A DNA stretch of 64,000 nt from Lepraria neglecta (Eukaryota > Ascomycota > Lecanoromycetes > Lecanorales > Stereocaulaceae): the NCBI GenBank assembly GCA_033220425.1, contig CM065652.1:2914001-2978000 (forward strand), given 5' to 3'. Position numbers and translations under genes: made by a program. This document shows positions 45,566-56,100 of the stretch, one piece after another (position 1 is the stretch's first letter; every line of letters starts with the position of its first letter). The notes beneath the pieces were generated by a model. It did not search any database. It had not been told where the DNA came from and worked only from the letters and a program-made list of their open reading frames with translations.

Positions 45566-46384
45566 ATGTCCCTACAACGACCTTTGACATCATCCTCCCA
45601 AAGCATCTTCAGATTTGCCTCGAGCCTTGCAACCACTACAGCGCGAACACGTCCCTCTAAAGCCTCTTCAATATGCTTTCGCTGTCAAGTACAACAGGCA
45701 AGCAGGCGAAAGCTTTCCACCGCAACAGAATACCGACCACATTCACTCGATCCCGCTCCTCCGCCACCCCGCAATACAAACATCCCCGACACCTCAATCG
45801 CAGGTATATCACCCGAGATCAACAATAGGAGACCGCCTAGGCAAACGGAGCAATATGAATCTGCTGCGACCTCCAATCAACCAGAGAAACAAAGCATGAG
45901 TATTTCTGAAAATGAAGCCCAGAAGCCAAAACCCGTCACCGAAGCCCCCTCACCCTCAACTTCAACCGAGAAGCCCAAACGTCCCACCAAACTCCGGCCC
46001 CGAAAGGCAGCGATGTCGCTCACACCAACTGCAACGACACAACTTCGCAACCTCCTCTCCCTGCCCGAGCCGAAATTCATACGAGTCGGAGTCAAAAACA
46101 GAGGATGTTCCGGTCTCGCATACCATCTGGAATACGTGGATAAAGCTGGCAAATTCGATGAAGCGGTAGAGCAAGACGGAGTCAAGGTGTTGATTGATAG
46201 TAAAGCGTTGTTTAGCATTATTGGGAGTGAGATGGATTGGGTAGAGGATAAATTGAACCAGAGGTTTGTCTTTAGGAATCCAAATATAAGTAGGTCTATC
46301 CCTACGATCTCCCTTCAGGAAATTCACTGTACTGACTGTTTGACAGAGGAGCAATGTGGGTGCGGAGAATCATTCATGGTTTAG
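45566..46384 (+). CDS. isa1: A-type iron-sulfur cluster assembly protein, ISA1 type
   Basis: Exons 45566-46289 and 46347-46384 give 253 residues. The 57-bp intron has no in-frame stop and would read as 19 extra residues; removing it restores FRNPNI|KEQCGCGESFMV, the invariant end of the HesB/IscA family. The A-type fold covers the last ~110 residues and carries the three cluster cysteines, one in NRGCSGLAYHLEY and two in CGCG. ISA1 acts with ISA2 and IBA57 in the mitochondrial matrix to make [4Fe-4S] clusters. The N-terminus (MSLQRPLTSSSQSIFRFASS) is a good presequence. A Pro/Ser/Lys-rich linker of ~90 residues, likely disordered, precedes the domain. Confidence 0.95.
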   Translation: MSLQRPLTSSSQSIFRFASSLATTTARTRPSKASSICFRCQVQQASRRKLSTATEYRPHSLDPAPPPPRNTNIPDTSIAGISPEINNRRPPRQTEQYESAATSNQPEKQSMSISENEAQKPKPVTEAPSPSTSTEKPKRPTKLRPRKAAMSLTPTATTQLRNLLSLPEPKFIRVGVKNRGCSGLAYHLEYVDKAGKFDEAVEQDGVKVLIDSKALFSIIGSEMDWVEDKLNQRFVFRNPNISRSIPTISLQEIHCTDCLTEEQCGCGESFMV

Positions 46385-46533
46385 CACCGCTTTTCTACAG
46401 CATACGTCCGACGTTTCAGCGGCATTAGAAGCAGGCGTTACGATAGTCATGCCATGGATCATGAAAATTGAAAGCAATCCATCCTCCATATCTCATCCCC
46501 AACGCCTGTCTAACGACCGCATGATATCCACGC

Positions 46534-47050
46534 CTAGAAGACACCCGGCGCATAATCCAAACACCCAACCTTCTCCACGAAACCCTTCAAACTGTTTTTG
46601 AATTCGAGATGCGCCGGATCCTTGTCCAGATAATAATCCCTATCCTCCACGGTCTCAAACTCCATCACAAAGCCATACTGGTACACGGCCTATTCCACCC
46701 ACCCTTTTGTCAGCCGGATCGAACTTTTCGCCGCACAAGGAGGGCGTAAGAGACGGAATAAGAGGGTCTCATACCGCAGGCTCGGGGTTATTCTGCTTCC
46801 CTCCCGAGGCTGATTTGACGTATGGTTTCTGGCTCGTTGGGTGGACGCATACTTTTTCGAGTGCGAGCATGCGGGTGCAGATCTGTGATGTTAAACGTCT
46901 TGTTGGAGCTCTCCTGATTTGGAAGATATACCTCGTCGACTTTGGCTTTCTCTATAGTCGGCTTGAACTGTGCAGCTTGTCAGGAAGCAAACCTAATGTA
47001 ACCTCGAGAGTGGGAATTACCTCGAACATGACGATGTGAATGATTGCCAT
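46534..47050 (-). CDS. Dabb-domain (stress-responsive A/B barrel) protein
   Basis: Exons 47021-47050, 46932-46967, 46775-46882 and 46534-46689 give 109 residues, the usual length of single-domain Dabb proteins. The exons are too small to be obvious on their own. The spliced product opens MAIIHIVMFEFKPTIEKAKV, continues with ICTRMLALEKVCVHPTSQKP and YVKSASGG, and ends with VYQYGFVMEFE, RDYYLDKDPAHLEF and DYAPGVF, a strong match to fungal stress-responsive A/B barrel proteins. All three introns have GT-AG ends and phase-0 junctions. Members form ferredoxin-like dimers; some catalyse small-molecule reactions, but the activity here is unknown. It converges on ISA1 with 149 bp between stops. Confidence 0.88.
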
Positions 47051-47397
47051 AATTGAGATGTGAGCTATTGAATTGCTAAGGAAAGCAGTGATTGTAAATA
47101 CCAGAGGAAAGTGCTGAGCTCGGAGAGCTTACCCCATGGGAGAAACTTATGACATCTTCATGCAAATGCATATATCGGGCTCCGACCGGTTGCTCCGATT
47201 GGATACGTTGTAGTAGTTCGAGATATTCTAGATGTCTGCGTGTAGTTCATCTTCAATATCTAAGTCGATGTCTAACTTTACTGCCTAATCTCTTAAGCGA
47301 TATGCATGCCATCATTTCGTTACTGATCCCCAATTCGTCCCAAACACCTTGCTAGACCCAAATCTTTGACAAAGTGCCCATACAATATCCATGGCTC
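47051..47397. other. Intergenic gap upstream of the Dabb gene
   Basis: Promoter of the Dabb gene and 3' flank of the WBP2-like gene, both on the minus strand. No reading frame or repeat of note. Confidence 0.4.
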
Positions 47398-48249
47398 CTA
47401 CCCTTCTTTCCTTACACTCCTCTCCAGCTGATCCGCCACACTGCTCTGCTGCACCTCTTCGTATCCTGGCGGTGGTTCGTCAGGGGGCGGTAGAGGCTCT
47501 TCTCTTGAGCTCCGGCCAGCTCTCGAACCGGTCTGGTCTTCCAATCCCACAACCCCATTATTGGCAGGCGGCGCAGGTCGCGGTCTTTGAGCCCCATTCG
47601 GCGCAATAGGCACCGGTCTCTGTATCTGCGTCTGCCCTCCCCCTCCACCACTCGCCTCCTCATAAGCAGGCAACTGCTCTAAATCCACATCCACCCCTCC
47701 AATCCCCACCGCCCTCCCACTCTCCCTCGCAACCTCAAGCGCCTGACTCAACGTCTCCTTAACCCTCTCATACGTAGAACTAAAATCGAACGCCCCGCCC
47801 TCTTTGAATGTAAGTTTTATCTGCACGAGGTTATGGTGCGCTGGTATGCCGCCGCCTGTGACAGGGATGAGGATGCCTTCCCAGATGTTGGGGCCGAAGA
47901 ACGGGGCGGAGACGTGGGTGTCTTGGAGGTTGAGGAGGGGGCCGGAGAGGGATTGGAGGGAGGGGGTCGGGGTGGTGGGTAGGTAGATTAGCTGTGAGAA
48001 AGGGGGGGTTGTTAGTCGTGGGTTGGTATGGGGGAGGGGGAGGGGAGGGGAGGGGTGGAGACTTACGCGCTGATTTGTGATTATTGCTTTGCCGTCGCTG
48101 CATTTTATTGAGAGAGGCTCTTTGCCTGGGTAGGAGTTTGGTGTTTGGAGAGTTAAGGCTGTACGGGGCGGGGAGGTGAAGAGGAGCTTTTCTCGAGGGA
48201 GGTGGACGAAGGATTGAGGGCCATCAAGCATGACCCAGTTTATGGACAT
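47398..48249 (-). CDS. WBP2-like GRAM-domain protein with PPxY motif
   Basis: Exons 48067-48249 and 47398-47991 give 258 residues. The 75-bp intron (GTAAGT...CTCACAG) keeps the frame open when unspliced; removing its Pro-rich read-through restores KAIITNQR|LIYLPTTPTPSLQ, the usual GRAM-domain text. The N-terminal ~130 residues form the GRAM/PH-like domain (MSINWVMLDG; APFFGPNIWEGILIPVTGGG; VQIKLTFKEGGAFDF). The C-terminus is Pro/Gly-rich and holds PPPGYEE, a PPxY ligand for WW domains, plus LPAYEEA. In animals WBP2 binds Nedd4-family ligases and YAP through this motif; in fungi a partner such as Rsp5 is plausible (inference). Confidence 0.88.
   Translation of the reverse strand: MSINWVMLDGPQSFVHLPREKLLFTSPPRTALTLQTPNSYPGKEPLSIKCSDGKAIITNQRVSLHPSPPLPLPHTNPRLTTPPFSQLIYLPTTPTPSLQSLSGPLLNLQDTHVSAPFFGPNIWEGILIPVTGGGIPAHHNLVQIKLTFKEGGAFDFSSTYERVKETLSQALEVARESGRAVGIGGVDVDLEQLPAYEEASGGGGGQTQIQRPVPIAPNGAQRPRPAPPANNGVVGLEDQTGSRAGRSSREEPLPPPDEPPPGYEEVQQSSVADQLERSVRKEG
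48030..48055 (+). repeat. G-quadruplex-capable tract in the WBP2-like intron
   Basis: Five runs of four or five G separated by single A on the plus strand, inside the 75-bp intron. The pattern meets the usual G4 rule (four or more runs of at least three G with loops of one). In the pre-mRNA it appears as a C-rich tract. Confidence 0.6.
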
Positions 48250-48647
48250 TTTGGGAGCTTTCTGTAGCTTGGTAGGTTGGTCGAAGGAAGATAGCTTGGG
48301 CAGAGCGGATGTTTAAAGGTCTGAGGCGCGGTTGTGCTTGGAGAAGATTCTTAGAGGTAGGCGCAGATGATCGGGTTGCTGCCTATGGAATCAAAAGCTT
48401 GTTGGGCATTATGGCTTGCTTGCAGACTGTCGAGGTTGTCAAAGGTGATATAGAAGATCACGCGGCTAGCTGATGACGACTCGGGTGGCGTTCTCGCTGG
48501 TGATTCGAGAACAATGATACGGCTACATAGTACTCTACCATATAGGTATATGGATAGATCTCAGTGCACTCCATAGATTAAAGTCCTATAGGATGCGAGT
48601 ATCTGAAAACGAATCTTCATTTCCATGACTCGGTCTGGCTCACTGCC
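48250..48647. other. Intergenic gap upstream of the WBP2-like gene
   Basis: Promoter of the WBP2-like gene and 3' flank of the hydrolase. Nothing else recognised. Confidence 0.4.
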
Positions 48648-49550
48648 TCAGCTTTTCTCCACAAACTCCAAGACCTTCTTTATAAAGCCCTCTGGATTCT
48701 CTTCGGCGAGATAATGTCCACACCCCTCAATAACTCCTTTCTCGATATTCTCATACATCTCACTGGCCATATCCAACGCCCTAGCCGTCATGAAGACATG
48801 CTCCCCACTCATGATCATCGCCCTCACGCCAACCTTGCCATTCTTCTTCCTCCATTCCCTATTATGCTTCGCATCCTCCTCAAACGTCCTGTAGGTAGTG
48901 AACGCAGCCCACAAAGCCCCAGCAGCAGAGTATTGCGTGGTGTAGAAGTCCACAACCTCGTTTGTAAATGCTGACTGGTTCTGCGTCAAGCGGTCGTAGA
49001 AGTGTTTGAGGTAGAGTTTCTCTTTGCCAGTTACAAGGGTAACAGCAATGTCTGTTTGGGCCTGGAAATCGAAATGCCAAAGCGGTCCCGTATGCTTCGT
49101 ATCGTCGTAGTATGTCGTTCCTGGGAGTGGGCACTCGCCCCAATTGATACTGGCAACGTGATCAGGGAACTGGGCGACGTATGCATGGGCTATCATTCCC
49201 CCGATATCATGTCCAACGAGATGAATCTTGTCCTTGATGCCAATATGCTCTGTGACCAGCTTGTATAAGTCTTGGGAGATTATGTCTTTCGTATAGCCGC
49301 TGGGAGGCTTGGAAGAGTAACCGTGGCCGCGATAGTCAGGCGCCAGGACATGATAGCCTGCTTGAGCAAGGGGGACGATGACATGACGGAATTGGTATGA
49401 TGTTTCAGGGAAGCCGTGGATAAGGAGAATCGTGCCCTTGGACTCGCCAGAAACGGGGAGGCATTCAGTGTAGAAGATGCGAATTTCAGGATCCGATTGC
49501 TGGACCCAAAACTGACGGTCGTGAGGTTTGGGGGTGGTTTGGGATGCCAT
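48648..49550 (-). CDS. Alpha/beta hydrolase (epoxide hydrolase / haloalkane dehalogenase-like)
   Basis: A 300-residue single-exon frame from the ATG at 49550. The fold signatures are HGFPETSYQFRH (oxyanion hole, residues 45-56), DYRGHGYSSKP, and the nucleophile elbow GHDIGG with Asp115, so the nucleophile is aspartate as in epoxide hydrolases and haloalkane dehalogenases rather than serine esterases. His279 in GCGHYLAEE is the catalytic histidine. There is no signal peptide, so a cytosolic enzyme is likely. The substrate cannot be told. A cap domain lies between ~residues 140 and 235. Length fits the family (290-330). Confidence 0.88.
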   Translation of the reverse strand: MASQTTPKPHDRQFWVQQSDPEIRIFYTECLPVSGESKGTILLIHGFPETSYQFRHVIVPLAQAGYHVLAPDYRGHGYSSKPPSGYTKDIISQDLYKLVTEHIGIKDKIHLVGHDIGGMIAHAYVAQFPDHVASINWGECPLPGTTYYDDTKHTGPLWHFDFQAQTDIAVTLVTGKEKLYLKHFYDRLTQNQSAFTNEVVDFYTTQYSAAGALWAAFTTYRTFEEDAKHNREWRKKNGKVGVRAMIMSGEHVFMTARALDMASEMYENIEKGVIEGCGHYLAEENPEGFIKKVLEFVEKS

Positions 49551-50603
49551 TGTAGAATATTGGGGTGGTCACTGGTCTATTAGCAATTGTACAGAATTTG
49601 TTACCCTGTTTGCTTCAGTATCCTTGCTTGAACCGTCAAGCAATGGCTGAATTTGTAAGACATGACGCTCTGCGAGCGTCACTTCAGCGTCATCTTGAGG
49701 AGGGGGTCAAGTGCTTGTTCACAGCACATCCGCAGCGGATCGAGCCACGCCATCGGTTTCGACCCTTCCTCTGTAAGCGTGGAGCTTGAAGAAGTATGCT
49801 GCGGAGAAGCTTCCTCGATCTAAATCCGCGATGCTCTGCGGAGTTGCTTTTGATGCTCAAGAATTTTGGCTGGCCTTTCCCGTCTTCACTTTCGAACCCC
49901 CCAACCAGCCAGCCTTGTAGGGCTGCCGCCCGGAATTATCGATATTTCTGCTCCGGTGTACAACGCTAGGGCTCTCCTAGGGGCGAAAATTTGCAGAGCT
50001 CTACAATTCACCAACCAGGCAAATTTCGACAAAAGATTCGGTATCAACCTTTTAGAGACGTACAAAATCCACAATTCTATACGCAAAAATATATTGTTAA
50101 ACTTGGTATCTGTAGAGTTAGAGCAAGGTGAACGGTTGGGGGGTTTGGCCGTTTGGGGGGGGGGGGGGGGGGGGGGGGTGAACCCTGTTTTGCCATCTGC
50201 ATTACCAGCAGCAAATCTCTCACACATCTCCATCTTTGTGGCTTCTGCAGCGTTTACCTCAATGCATGATTCGAAGAAGACGTTCTAAACATCAAAAGGT
50301 GAAAGGGCAAAGCGCCAAGAGCTTGTAGCCATGGAATCGGTTCGCCAGGATGACTTATGCGGCCGTACTCCGATCAGTGCAACTTTTCGTCCAATCCATA
50401 TGAATGAATGCCTTCAATACCCTGTACTCTCTTGAAAAAGACATTTGCCTCCAAAGCTCGTGTTGATTACTACATATTTCAGTTTATAATAAGCTGATGA
50501 GACCAGATCTCATCCCTAGCAACCTGATCAATCATCTTCCATTTCGTGCTAATCTCGTGCGCTCCTCGACTTAATTCACAGCAGACTAACCCACGGATCA
50601 ATC
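49551..50603. other. Intergenic region with poly(G) tract
   Basis: It holds the hydrolase promoter and about 1 kb without genes. The open frame at 49866-50288 starts at TTG, runs through the poly(G) tract and is not considered coding. Confidence 0.4.
50155..50178 (+). repeat. 24-base poly(G) homopolymer
   Basis: An uninterrupted run of 24 G. Homopolymers this long are unstable in replication and hard to sequence, so the exact length is uncertain. Confidence 0.9.
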
Positions 50604-51931
50604 ATGACATCAATGCAATTGGAATCAGGTTTAGCTCAGAGGAAATGCGCAGCGGTACAGAAACTTCAGAGTCTACCTTCCCACGTTGACATCTACACTG
50701 ACTGCAATCTTCCCATAGGATACCTCAAACGTTATACAATCCCCGGGTTCAGCGAGTCAGCGGTGGCTTCTCCGCAAGTCGTTGATGAACATAGAGCTCA
50801 TAGAGTTGTTGTGTCAAGATGTAAGAATCCTGGCGGCTATGGGGCCAGACATGAACGATAACGCCCCATTTTCTCTCTAGAACTCTGAAAACAATAAACC
50901 TGGCCACCCCAGTGGGGCTGAATTTAGCTGGCTTCACGACGAGTTCGACGCCTCAAGAGTTACCTGGAACAGAGAATGGCTCATTGTTGAAACATCAAAG
51001 CTCCCGAAACCGATTCCATTGATAATGGCTGGCCTACCTTGCATATTCAGACCTCTCAACGATCGGTGGGCGTGGTGTGGAGAAGCTAGTTTCGTTGGCA
51101 CAACCGTATATGTCAACCCTCGTGTGCAGGAGGATCCCAACCCTTCTCTTCAATGGCCCACTCATTATTCTAATCTGAAGAAGTCGCAAATGGCCTCGAT
51201 CTTGGAAGCTCTCATGCCGATTTGCAATGTCAGGAGACTCATTTTCGTTGCTGGATATACCGTTGTCGAGCTAGTATTTGGAGATGGCCGAGTCTATGGG
51301 CAACAGTCTTTACCTGGGAAGGTAGGCGGAAGATTTACTACTTATCACCACAGCGAGGAGTCATATCTGGATTGGACGCGAAACTCGGAAAGAGAGATGT
51401 TAGTTGATCCAAGCCAATATCTCTCACAAATTAACCTGAATTCGCTTCCGCACGACGACAGCGACTATCTTACAGATTGCGATACTCTAGGTCCTGGAAT
51501 GAGAGGCTGCAGTGGAAGATGTCCCGGGAGCGGATCAAATTGCAATCCAAGAACACTCGGCCTGCACATCTGGAATCGTGGTACGAAATGGACCTGAGAT
51601 AAGGATGACGATATCAAACAAGGCTTTCGACAATTACAATAGCGTTTCTCACCCTTTGAATGACAGAGCGCACCAATTTGGCATCATAGAGGAACGATAC
51701 CAGGATCTGAATGTTGCACTTGTTCGCCTTGCACCAGAAGTACAGGAGAAAGCCTCAAACACGTCCTACTTCCAAGCTGAAGTACCTAAGTATAATATCA
51801 CTGGGTTGCGTGGAAGTGGTGTGAAAACTATCATATGCCCCTCCCTTGGCACCCTCACGGCGGTAGTCAGCCCGGCTGCGTTTTCCCAATATTGGATCAT
51901 GGCTTGCATTGCATTTCAGCTATTGAAGTAG
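50604..51931 (+). pseudogene. Accessory fungal protein gene of unrecognised family, broken
   Basis: Coding-like sequence occurs in three frames in order: 50604-50861 (MTSMQLESGLAQRKCAAVQK...), then about 50881-51510 (WLIVETSKLPKPIPLIMAGL ... GYTVVELVFGDGRVYGQQ), then 51506-51931 (SACTSGIVVRNGPEIRMTIS ... FGIIEERYQDLNVALVRL). The second frame is preceded by an in-frame TAG at 50877-50879. The second and third overlap with a one-base shift near 51508, where GMRGC gives way to VEDVPGADQ. No intron with fungal-type borders explains both breaks. I have an impression of a family with a trypsin-like-fold C-terminal part in Pezizomycotina accessory regions, but cannot name it. It lies ~1.2 kb upstream of the NLR. 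Confidence 0.5.
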
Positions 51932-53148
51932 AACCCTTGTATTCGTCGATTAAACGCCAATAATTACCACACATTGCTCGCAAAATTTTCCTTGAATCCT
52001 CTGTAGAACGCTCAAAGCTCTTGGAACCCTGGTTCAACTCTAGGCTAGCCTCACCATATAATTGTCTCAAGTTATACAGAACACAGCATACGATGAAGAA
52101 TGTCGGTAGTTTCTAGGAGAGTGTATTTTGCTCATGAGATTGTGATATGTTTGTCGCAAAGGCAGCCATCAGTATTTTATGAAATGTATGTAAAAAGGCC
52201 TCCTAGGCGATCTTAGATGGGTAGTTTTAGGCGGAGCTTTAGGCTTCTAGGCGGCGATTAAGGCTGCTCTGGGGGCCGACTAAGGTTTTTTTGGTCCACC
52301 CTGTGCCTACCAAAACCCCTCCTGCTTGATACTGAACTGTCTACCTGCAGAAAAATCGCACATTCACCGGAACTTATCAGTTGATGGGCCTGCAGAAGCA
52401 TATCAGCCAATAGCTTCGAGTTATGCGAGGAAGAGCGGCAAGCACAGTCCTGAGCTTGGTTGATGCTATTGCCCCACTTTCCTCGCCAGATCAGCGATCC
52501 TGATGGAGATGTACAGTATGCGAATTGGCCACCTCTGATTTGATCTGCTCTTTGCCTGGGATTCTTTCTGGTGAACAAGCGTACGAGGCGGTAAGGGGAT
52601 ATATAAAAAGTCACCTGCATGCTCGATGTGGCTTGCAGAACGGAAGCGGACAACGCTTGAACCCAGCGCATCCAAGCTGCTTTTGGTCACAATGCCGAAG
52701 ATACTAATTGAATCCGATCTTCCAGGAGTAGCCAAGGAGGCCCAAATCATTCAAGAGACTGCAAAGATTCTTTGCGACTTCAAACAACGTGAGTTAGCTC
52801 CCGTGCAGGTGGTCCTGGACGATCTGCCACGTTTCAATACTATTATTAGCGTATCAGCATCAAAGGCAGGAGAAAGTTGCAGCTGCTGTACTACATAGTA
52901 GGCGCAAATACGCGGACAGCTTATGGCTTCTCTAGTCTACTACTGCTAGCTGCATCGTTCACCACACATGATTGGCTGTCGTTTACCGGGGATCTTTCAG
53001 CTGAGGGGCGCAATGCTCTAGCGTTTCTTCTGTACTGTAGTAATTGCACAAAATAACATGCGTGGATCTGCCTCTACCATTTCTCCTGATTCAGTACCAG
53101 ATAGTCAATCAGCATTTAAGGACATCGAAATCAGGATCAACATCCTCG
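51932..53148. other. Intergenic region upstream of the NLR
   Basis: About 1.2 kb with the NLR promoter. A stretch at 52198-52290 repeats TAGGCG/TTAGGC-like motifs irregularly. One possible tiny gene is listed at 52692-52898. A plus-strand in-frame stretch at about 52455-52540 looks coding (SDPDGDVQYANWPPLI) but is isolated, so it may be a fragment of another lost gene. Confidence 0.4.
52692..52898 (+). CDS. Possible 45-residue Cys-ended protein upstream of the NLR
   Basis: The ATG at 52692 opens MPKILIESDLPGVAKEAQII, an amphipathic helix-like segment, to a GTGAGT donor at 52789. Splicing to the CAG at 52855-52857 gives an end in SKAGESCSCCTT. The 69-bp intron keeps frame, so an unspliced 68-residue form is also open. 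No family is recognised, and the only support is coding-like composition and a good donor site. Confidence 0.22.
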   Translation: MPKILIESDLPGVAKEAQIIQETAKILCDFKQRELAPVQVVLDDLPRFNTIISVSASKAGESCSCCTT

Positions 53149-56100
53149 ATGATTGACCCACTTTCTGTCGCGGCAAGCGTAGCGGGGTTGATCTCGCTGG
53201 GAATCCAAGTTTCGCAATCCCTGGTCGACTTCTACAATTCGTATAAAGATCTCGACTCAGACGTCGATGGTACGATGAAAAGACTTGAATCCCTCTTAGA
53301 CATCTTCTGTTATCTTGACAAAACGATTTCAAATCGCAAGTTTCAAGCGGACGAACGAGACCTGATTAAGAATATCGAAGCATCTATCAAAGCATGCGAC
53401 GAGTTAGTTCAGGAACTGCAAGATGAGTGTAAGAAATTCAGCAAGACTTCTTCGAATGGAGTCAAAGCTACTATTAGAATTGCTGGACGCCGAGCCACGT
53501 ATCCGTTCCGAAAGAGCACTTTGCAGAAAATCGATGAAGATATCGACGAAATTCGTGCCAACTTGTCATCTGCGCTGGGAGTATTACAGCTTAAGGACAA
53601 CAAGAGGACTCAAACTGACGTTGCAGAGATCAAGACCCTCTTGGATTTGGTCAAAACCAATCAAATATCATCAAACCTCCGTAGCTGGCTGAAGGCACCG
53701 GACGCCACTGTTGACCACAATGCCGCGTGCTTAAAGAAACATCCTGGTACGGGATTATGGCTTATCGAGGATTCCCGTTTCACGACATGGTTGACCGAAG
53801 GGAGTTCTATTTTGTGGTTAAACGGATTTGCGGGGTCTGGGAAGTCAGTGTTGTGCTCGACAGTAATACAATTTGTCCTCCGCCACCGAAGATCGGACCC
53901 TAGAATTGGTATCGCATTCTTTTATTTCACGTTCAACGATGAGTCGAAACGAGATGAATCGGCCATGTTACGAGCGCTGCTGCTACAACTATCGACCCAG
54001 CTCCAGGACGGTCATGCAGACCTCGTTAGACTGTACGATTCATATCAGGCTAGCACACCTCCACCGCAAGTGTTGATCGAATATCTACGGCGCTTGATTG
54101 AGAGATTCCAGCATGTGTATATCATGTTGGACGCGTTAGACGAAAGTCCTCGAGACGGACTACGAGGGCACGTGCTCAATGCGTTAGAGACGATGCGAAA
54201 ATGGGTCCTACAAGGGCTGCATCTCTTTGTTGCGACCCGGGATGAGCCAGACATTCGTGATTCTCTAAGTCTTTCGACCGCCCATCAAATCAAGATGCAA
54301 AACATTGGGATAGATAAGGATATCGTGGATTTCATATCTGGTCGATTTGATACAGACCGAAAGCTGCGGAACTTATTGCCATATCGGAATAAGGTTCAAG
54401 AATCATTAGCAGGTCGTGCGAAGGGCGTGTCAGTAAACAATAACCGTCAGGTACTAGTATTAGGTGATGTGTACTGACGAGTCCCTAGGTTCCGATGGGT
54501 CGAATGCCAACTCACGGCTTTGCAGTCGTGTCCTAGTGAATATCACCTCGACCGCTTACTCAGTTCGTTGCCTAAATCTCTGGACGAGACGTACGAGCGG
54601 ATGCTATATAGTATCGACCATCATTTGATTGAAGATGCCCGACGGATCTTTACCTTGCTTTGTTTTGCCTCAAGGCCATTAACAGTGCAAGAACTTATCG
54701 ACGGGGTCGCCGTTGAAATCAATAACTCTCCAGGACTTAACCGTAAACGTCGATTACAGGATTCTAACGGCATCCGTATGATCTGTCCAGGATTTATTGA
54801 ATTCGGTCTCGAGGCAGACCATACGACCGAGACCTATGACGTAGAAAAGTCTAAACCGACCGTACGGATTGCTCACTTTTCCGTTCAAGAATACCTGGAG
54901 TCGGATCGTATCCGACACCAGAAAGCTGAGACCTTTAGCCTAACCAGCGTTATAGCGCATGCAGAAATTGCACAGATTTGTCTAGTATACTTGCTTGAGC
55001 ACAACCTTTCAAGCTCAGAGTTAGATCAGAGTATTCTCGAGGAATACCCACTGGCCCGCTTCGCGGCTATGTATTGGTACAGCCATTACAAAAGCACGGC
55101 AAATCCCGCTTCTAAATTAGACACCTGGATTTCAAGGCTATTCCAACAGAAGGAGTCATTTATGACATGGGTTAAGCTTTACGATATGGATCGCCCATGG
55201 GAAACATATGTTGTAACTGGCCGTATATTAGATAAGGTTGCAGGCCCTGTCTATTATGCATCGTTACTGGGACTTGATCAGGCGTTGCACGAATTGCTCA
55301 ATACTAAGCAACAAGAAGGTATACTAATACACTCCTTGTCGTGTACGTGAGTACTTAATGTGTTTATAGAAATCAACGCTCAAGGTGGAGAATATGGCAA
55401 TGCATTACAGGCAGCATCATATGGAGGCCATGAGAAAGTGGTACAGCAGCTGCTGGACAGAGGGGCAGAGGTCAACGCTCAAGGTGGATTATATGGCAAT
55501 ACATTATATGCAGCATCATATGGAGGCCACGAGAAAGTGGTACAGCAGCTGCTGGACAGAGGGGCAGAGGTCAACGCTCAAGGTGGAGAATATGGTAAGG
55601 CACTACAGGTAGCATCATATGGCGGCCATGAGAAAGTGGTGCAGCAGCTACTGGACAAGGAGGCGGATGTCAACGCTCAAGGTGGAGAATATGGTAATGC
55701 ATTATATCTGGCATCATCTCAAGGCCACGAGAAAGTGGTGCAGCAGCTACTGGACAAAGAGGCGGATGTCAACGCTCAAGGTAGACATTTTGGCAGTATA
55801 TTACAGGCAGCATCATATGGAGGCCATGAGAAAGTGGTACAGCAGCTGCTGGATAAGAAGGCGGATGTCAACGCTCAAGGTGGAGAATATGGCAATGCAC
55901 TACAGGCAGCATCATATAGAGGCCACGAGAAAGTGGTGCAGCAGCTGCTGGACAAGGAGGCAGAGGTCAATGCTCAAGGTGGAAAACATGGCAATGCACT
56001 ACAGGCAGCATCATCTCAAGGCTATGAGAAAGTGGTACAGCAGCTATTGGATAAGAAGGCAGATGTCAACGCTCAAGGTGGGTATTATAGCAATGCATTA

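Noticed and set aside
49866-50288. Plus-strand 140-codon frame through the poly(G) tract
   Set aside because: It starts at TTG, reads poly-Gly from the homopolymer, and has no conserved domain.
52198-52290. Telomere-like TTAGGC/TAGGCG motifs
   Set aside because: Copies are irregular and not the fungal TTAGGG repeat, and the region is internal with genes on both sides.
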